Of a stretch of DNA of 64,000 nt, positions 61,291 to 64,000 are shown piece after piece (the first letter of the stretch is position 1; each line of letters starts with the position of its first letter). The position numbers were made by a program, and so were the translations under genes. Source of the DNA: Cyanobium sp. NIES-981. GTDB lineage: Bacteria > Cyanobacteriota > Cyanobacteriia > PCC-6307 > Cyanobiaceae. The notes beneath the pieces are model-generated. The model was not told the origin of the DNA, searched no databases, and saw only the letters and a program-made list of their open reading frames with translations. The DNA lies in the NCBI RefSeq assembly GCF_900088535.1, contig NZ_LT578417.1, positions 2,957,546-3,021,545 of the forward strand, written 5' to 3'.

Positions 61291-62697
61291 TCAGGCAGGC
61301 AGCGGTGCAGCGCCCTTGCGCTCCAGCTTCATGCGAAGGTCAGCGGGGAGCTGCCGTTCGAACTGTACCCGGGGGAGGTTCAGCTCATCCAGGATGGCCT
61401 CCTCGCCGTAAATGCTCAGGTATTCGCCGTAGTTGTTCCAGGCCGTGCGCGGAAGAATGTCGTAGAAGGATTCGACAGCAGTTCCATTGGCCGTGATCAG
61501 TCGATGGGACTTCAGCTCCACGCTGTAATAGATGAAGCTCTCAGCATCCCCGAAGAAATCCCGGCTGAGCTGATGGATGCCATTGAGGCCCACCAGGGCC
61601 GAGGCCTGCACGAGAGCACCATCCACGTACAGGGCGTGGCCAGGGCTCAGGTAGAGGTCGGCACTGGGGAGGGAGGCACCGAGCGCACCGGCGGGAACAC
61701 AGATGGGGAGATCGGTCTCGTCGCTGCAGACGATCTGGACCTCGGAGCGGCCGATGAAGCCAACGGCCATCGTGCCCAGGTCGGTGCTGATCAGGTCGCC
61801 GCGCTGCAGCGATTCCACGGCGACAGCTCCGCTGGGTGTGGAGATGGCCGTGCCGGCCAGGAAGCATGTGACAGTTCCCCCAACCAGATACCCCAGATCC
61901 ATGTCGTTGGGGAAGTCTGTAATCGCGCCGCCGGTCTTGGTGGAGATGTAAGTATCGAGGTCGGTATGCGTGGCGATGATGGCACTGGAGTTCCAGTTGG
62001 CTCCACCGCTGGTGTTGCTCCAGAGGTCTCCGACCACCTGGTCATAGCTGTAGAGCAAGTACCAGCCGTTGGTATCGGCCACTCCATCGGCGTAGGCAAA
62101 ACTTCCACCAACAGGGCCGCCTGCGCCACCAATCGAGGTGCCGGAGTTGGTGTCATCGGGGAGGGACCTTGCTCCGGTGGTCGACCCGGCAAAGTTGGCC
62201 AGGTCACCCTGGGTGGTGGAGTTGAGAATTGGGGTGTCGTAATAGTACTCAACACCGCCGCTGCCATCAGGCCTGACGTAGACATTGGCAATCGATGTCA
62301 CCTGACCAGCGAAGAACCAGGTTGATTGACCAGCGATGGTGGTGCTGCTGGTTCCTTGCTCGTATCCCGGAGTGGTGCCGTTGGTGATGCCTGAAATCCC
62401 CGATTGGTTGGAGTTGTAAAACGTTCCGTCGTTAGGAAGCGTCCCACCGCTGCTCACCAGCCAACCGTCATTGGTGTTATTGGGTGTTTGATAGATAGCC
62501 GTGAAAGCGCTGTCGGCGGGGGTGGCTTCCGAGAAGGTGACGTTGGAGGCCAGCGGCGTGGAAGCGTCAAGCCGCAGGGAAGCGATCAGATTGGAACCTG
62601 ACTCTGAAATCCCGTAAACGGATGCGTAGGTGATCGCCACGAACTCTTCATTAGGAATTGGTTCGCGGATCCTCTTCGTTGGATCCCCTCCTGTCAA
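61291..62697 (-). CDS. Hint (hedgehog/intein)-domain protein
   Basis: 468 aa from a TTG at 62697; a GTG at 62637 is an alternative, because no ATG exists near the start and an AGGAGGGG motif lies just after the TTG. Residues 1-275 are rich in Thr, Ser, Gly and Asn (SGISGITNGTTPGYEQGTSS) without recognised domain. Hint_2-type module from about 277: TCFLAGTAISTPSGAVAVES followed by LQRGDLIST, with the nucleophile-like Cys, and SPGHALYVDGALVQASALVG with the conserved His. Such modules in bacterial secreted proteins may self-cleave or attach adducts. Ends at the terminator 61222-61256. Confidence 0.8.
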   Translation of the reverse strand: MTGGDPTKRIREPIPNEEFVAITYASVYGISESGSNLIASLRLDASTPLASNVTFSEATPADSAFTAIYQTPNNTNDGWLVSSGGTLPNDGTFYNSNQSGISGITNGTTPGYEQGTSSTTIAGQSTWFFAGQVTSIANVYVRPDGSGGVEYYYDTPILNSTTQGDLANFAGSTTGARSLPDDTNSGTSIGGAGGPVGGSFAYADGVADTNGWYLLYSYDQVVGDLWSNTSGGANWNSSAIIATHTDLDTYISTKTGGAITDFPNDMDLGYLVGGTVTCFLAGTAISTPSGAVAVESLQRGDLISTDLGTMAVGFIGRSEVQIVCSDETDLPICVPAGALGASLPSADLYLSPGHALYVDGALVQASALVGLNGIHQLSRDFFGDAESFIYYSVELKSHRLITANGTAVESFYDILPRTAWNNYGEYLSIYGEEAILDELNLPRVQFERQLPADLRMKLERKGAAPLPA

Positions 62698-62869
62698 CGG
62701 GGGGGGGCGGCCCTGGTCAGCACTCCCTGACGTTGTCTCCAGGCCTGCCAGGGTGCGGGCACGTGGCTTCCCAGGGCCCTAAAGCGGTTGGTTCGTCGCC
62801 AGCCGTGCCCCCACCCAGCGCTCGGCGGCCGGCACCGGCAGGCGGGCGACGATCCAGGGCCGCCCAGAG

Positions 62870-63262
62870 TTAGGGCAGCAGCTTTGGCTCGGGTGGGATC
62901 GGCTCCACCCCCATCAGCACGTTCCCGGCCGGCGGCAGCGCGCCGTTCTCCCCGTCGGCCAGCCAGCGGAACTGGTGCAGCGCACCCAGGGCCTCTTGGA
63001 CGGGCTCTGGACGTTCAACCCCCTGTTCGCCGGCGTGGCCGTGCCGCACCACCTGCACCGCAAAGCGCTGCTGCCGCAGCACCCAGCCGCGGCAGCCGCA
63101 GGGCCAGCGCACCAGGACGCGGCTCAAGGAGAGGTCCGAGATCTGGCGTGGAAAGTCCGTCAGCAGGTTGGCAAACCCCCGTGGCCTCGGGTCGTAGACC
63201 AGGAGCACCCTGATCAGGCCGGGGCTCTGCAGCCCCAGGATCGTCCCCGTGAGGACGCCCAC
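62870..63262 (-). CDS. Conserved hypothetical protein upstream of the rRNA operon
   Basis: 130 aa starting with GTG 63262 (MGVLTGTILGLQSPGLIRVL). The first 75 residues (LLVYDPRPRGFANLLTDFPR, LSLSRVLVRWPCGCRGWVLR) look like a real protein and resemble short cyanobacterial hypotheticals; the opposite-strand frame has shadow-like composition. No function known. A 14-bp palindrome overlaps its immediate upstream region. Confidence 0.55.
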   Translation of the reverse strand: MGVLTGTILGLQSPGLIRVLLVYDPRPRGFANLLTDFPRQISDLSLSRVLVRWPCGCRGWVLRQQRFAVQVVRHGHAGEQGVERPEPVQEALGALHQFRWLADGENGALPPAGNVLMGVEPIPPEPKLLP

Positions 63263-63263
63263 G

Positions 63264-63277
63264 TAGCACGTGCTACA
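63264..63277. promoter_or_regulatory. 14-bp perfect palindrome fitting the NtcA consensus
   Basis: GTAGCACGTGCTAC is a perfect palindrome and fits GTA-N8-TAC, the NtcA-binding consensus. It lies directly upstream of the GTG at 63262 and about 690 bp upstream of 16S. Binding is not shown; another dimeric regulator could use the same site. Confidence 0.35.
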
Positions 63278-63963
63278 GTTTTGGACTGCGCCCCAGGAGC
63301 GAGAGCTGCGGGGTTAGCGGGCTTACGGAGGGGAAGCGAGGGCCGCAAGGCAGGAGCCCCCCGGTGATGTAAGTTTTCTGAGTTGCCGGAGCGGGGAACC
63401 GCGAGGCAGCGTCCACCGAGAGCACCGGGGTGACTGGTGTGGAGGTGGAGGAACCTGGACAACCGAAACGTTTAGGAACTGACGCTTCCACTGCGTCATG
63501 GTCCTGGAGTGAGCTGCTGGCTGAAGAGCCTGGACCTTGAGGGTCTGGGTGCAACGGGTGGGAGTGAGCTGCGGGAGGGTGACGAACGAGCAGTGGGGGT
63601 GTGAGGTCCCGTCAAAAGAACACAGCGACCGGCGAGAGCGGGCGAGTGCTGCCGAGCTTGATCACGAAGCGAGGGAGCATGCAAAGCGTCTGCTGAAGCT
63701 GGAAGCGAACCGGATCTGAGATCTGGGAAAGCCACGGGAAGCCTGAGATGACGGAGGAGCCATGGGAATGGGAATTCTTGTGGTGAGGCCTGAGTTGAGG
63801 GACGAGCGTGCACTCTTTGAAACCATTGTGAAGACAATGGGGCGACGACTGAGTTTGGTACGCCAGTGCCGAGCTTGGGAGTGAGCAAGCCGAGTTGAGG
63901 GCCAGGGCTTGACTGGGTGCCGCGAGGCATCTGGTGAGGTGACTGGTTCAAGAGGACCGGACT
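63278..63963 (+). promoter_or_regulatory. rRNA operon upstream/leader region
   Basis: Nearly 700 bp without a supported protein gene before the 16S 5' end. Purine-rich on the plus strand, as expected for structured leader RNA. It should contain the rRNA promoter and processing stems; I cannot place -35/-10 boxes with confidence. Confidence 0.6.
63809..63840 (+). promoter_or_regulatory. boxA-like antitermination motif with hairpin
   Basis: TGCACTCTTTGAAA (63809-63822) resembles rRNA boxA (TGCTCTTTxAAA). It is followed by the hairpin CCATTGT-GAAG-ACAATGG (63823-63840). Position about 140 bp before 16S agrees with a leader antitermination element bound by NusB/NusE (inference). Confidence 0.55.

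Positions 63964-64000
<37 letters not shown>

Overview
The window is chromosomal DNA of a high-GC unicellular cyanobacterium, most likely a freshwater Synechococcus/Cyanobium-type picocyanobacterium. The evidence is a cyanobacterial nrtABCD nitrate ABC transporter, including the NrtC ATPase fused to an NrtA-like domain, small proteins that look cyanobacterial, and the first bases of a 16S rRNA gene at the right edge. Species-level identity is inference.

1-10.4 kb is an accessory region. Three sites (1856-1941, 2678-2767, 10321-10407) have the architecture of integron attC recombination sites. Each has paired outer boxes ending in AAC / starting with GTT, complementary arms with one unpaired extra base on the left arm, and a total length of 86-90 bp. 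They close cassettes that carry an unidentified gene fragment, a HigB/HigA-type toxin-antitoxin pair, and a XhoI/PaeR7I-type restriction endonuclease. No integrase or attI is visible, so this looks like an orphan attC cluster (CALIN type). It has been damaged by an IS21-family element, IS3-family fragments and a 1,715-bp IS5/IS1182-like element that splits the restriction gene.

10.5-40.1 kb is mostly core genome: an FAD-dependent amine oxidase/phytoene-dehydrogenase-like enzyme, a GNAT acetyltransferase, an NCS2 permease, valS (plus a diverged second copy of its 3' end, itself hit by an IS3-family element), two tandem arylsulfatases, a DUF2157/GDYXXLXY membrane pair, a 2-oxoglutarate oxygenase pair, a solute-binding lipoprotein overlapping an MscS-type channel gene, an SGNH hydrolase, a P2-type cation ATPase, then nrtD-nrtC-nrtB-nrtA with a Crp/Fnr-family regulator upstream.

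40.5-44.5 kb is a nested insertion zone: a beheaded secreted-protein gene, a complete IS3-family element abutting a partial copy of itself, and a second type of IS3 transposase split by another copy of the 1,715-bp IS.

44.6-62.7 kb is a surface-glycan island with lower GC on its left side: sulfotransferases, GT2 and GT2-GT4 glycosyltransferases, two GT-D-fold proteins, two TPR-GT9-like proteins, a methyltransferase and a Hint (hedgehog/intein) domain protein, with two decayed transposases inside. 62.8-64 kb holds a conserved hypothetical gene, a long rRNA leader with a boxA-like motif and the 16S 5' end.
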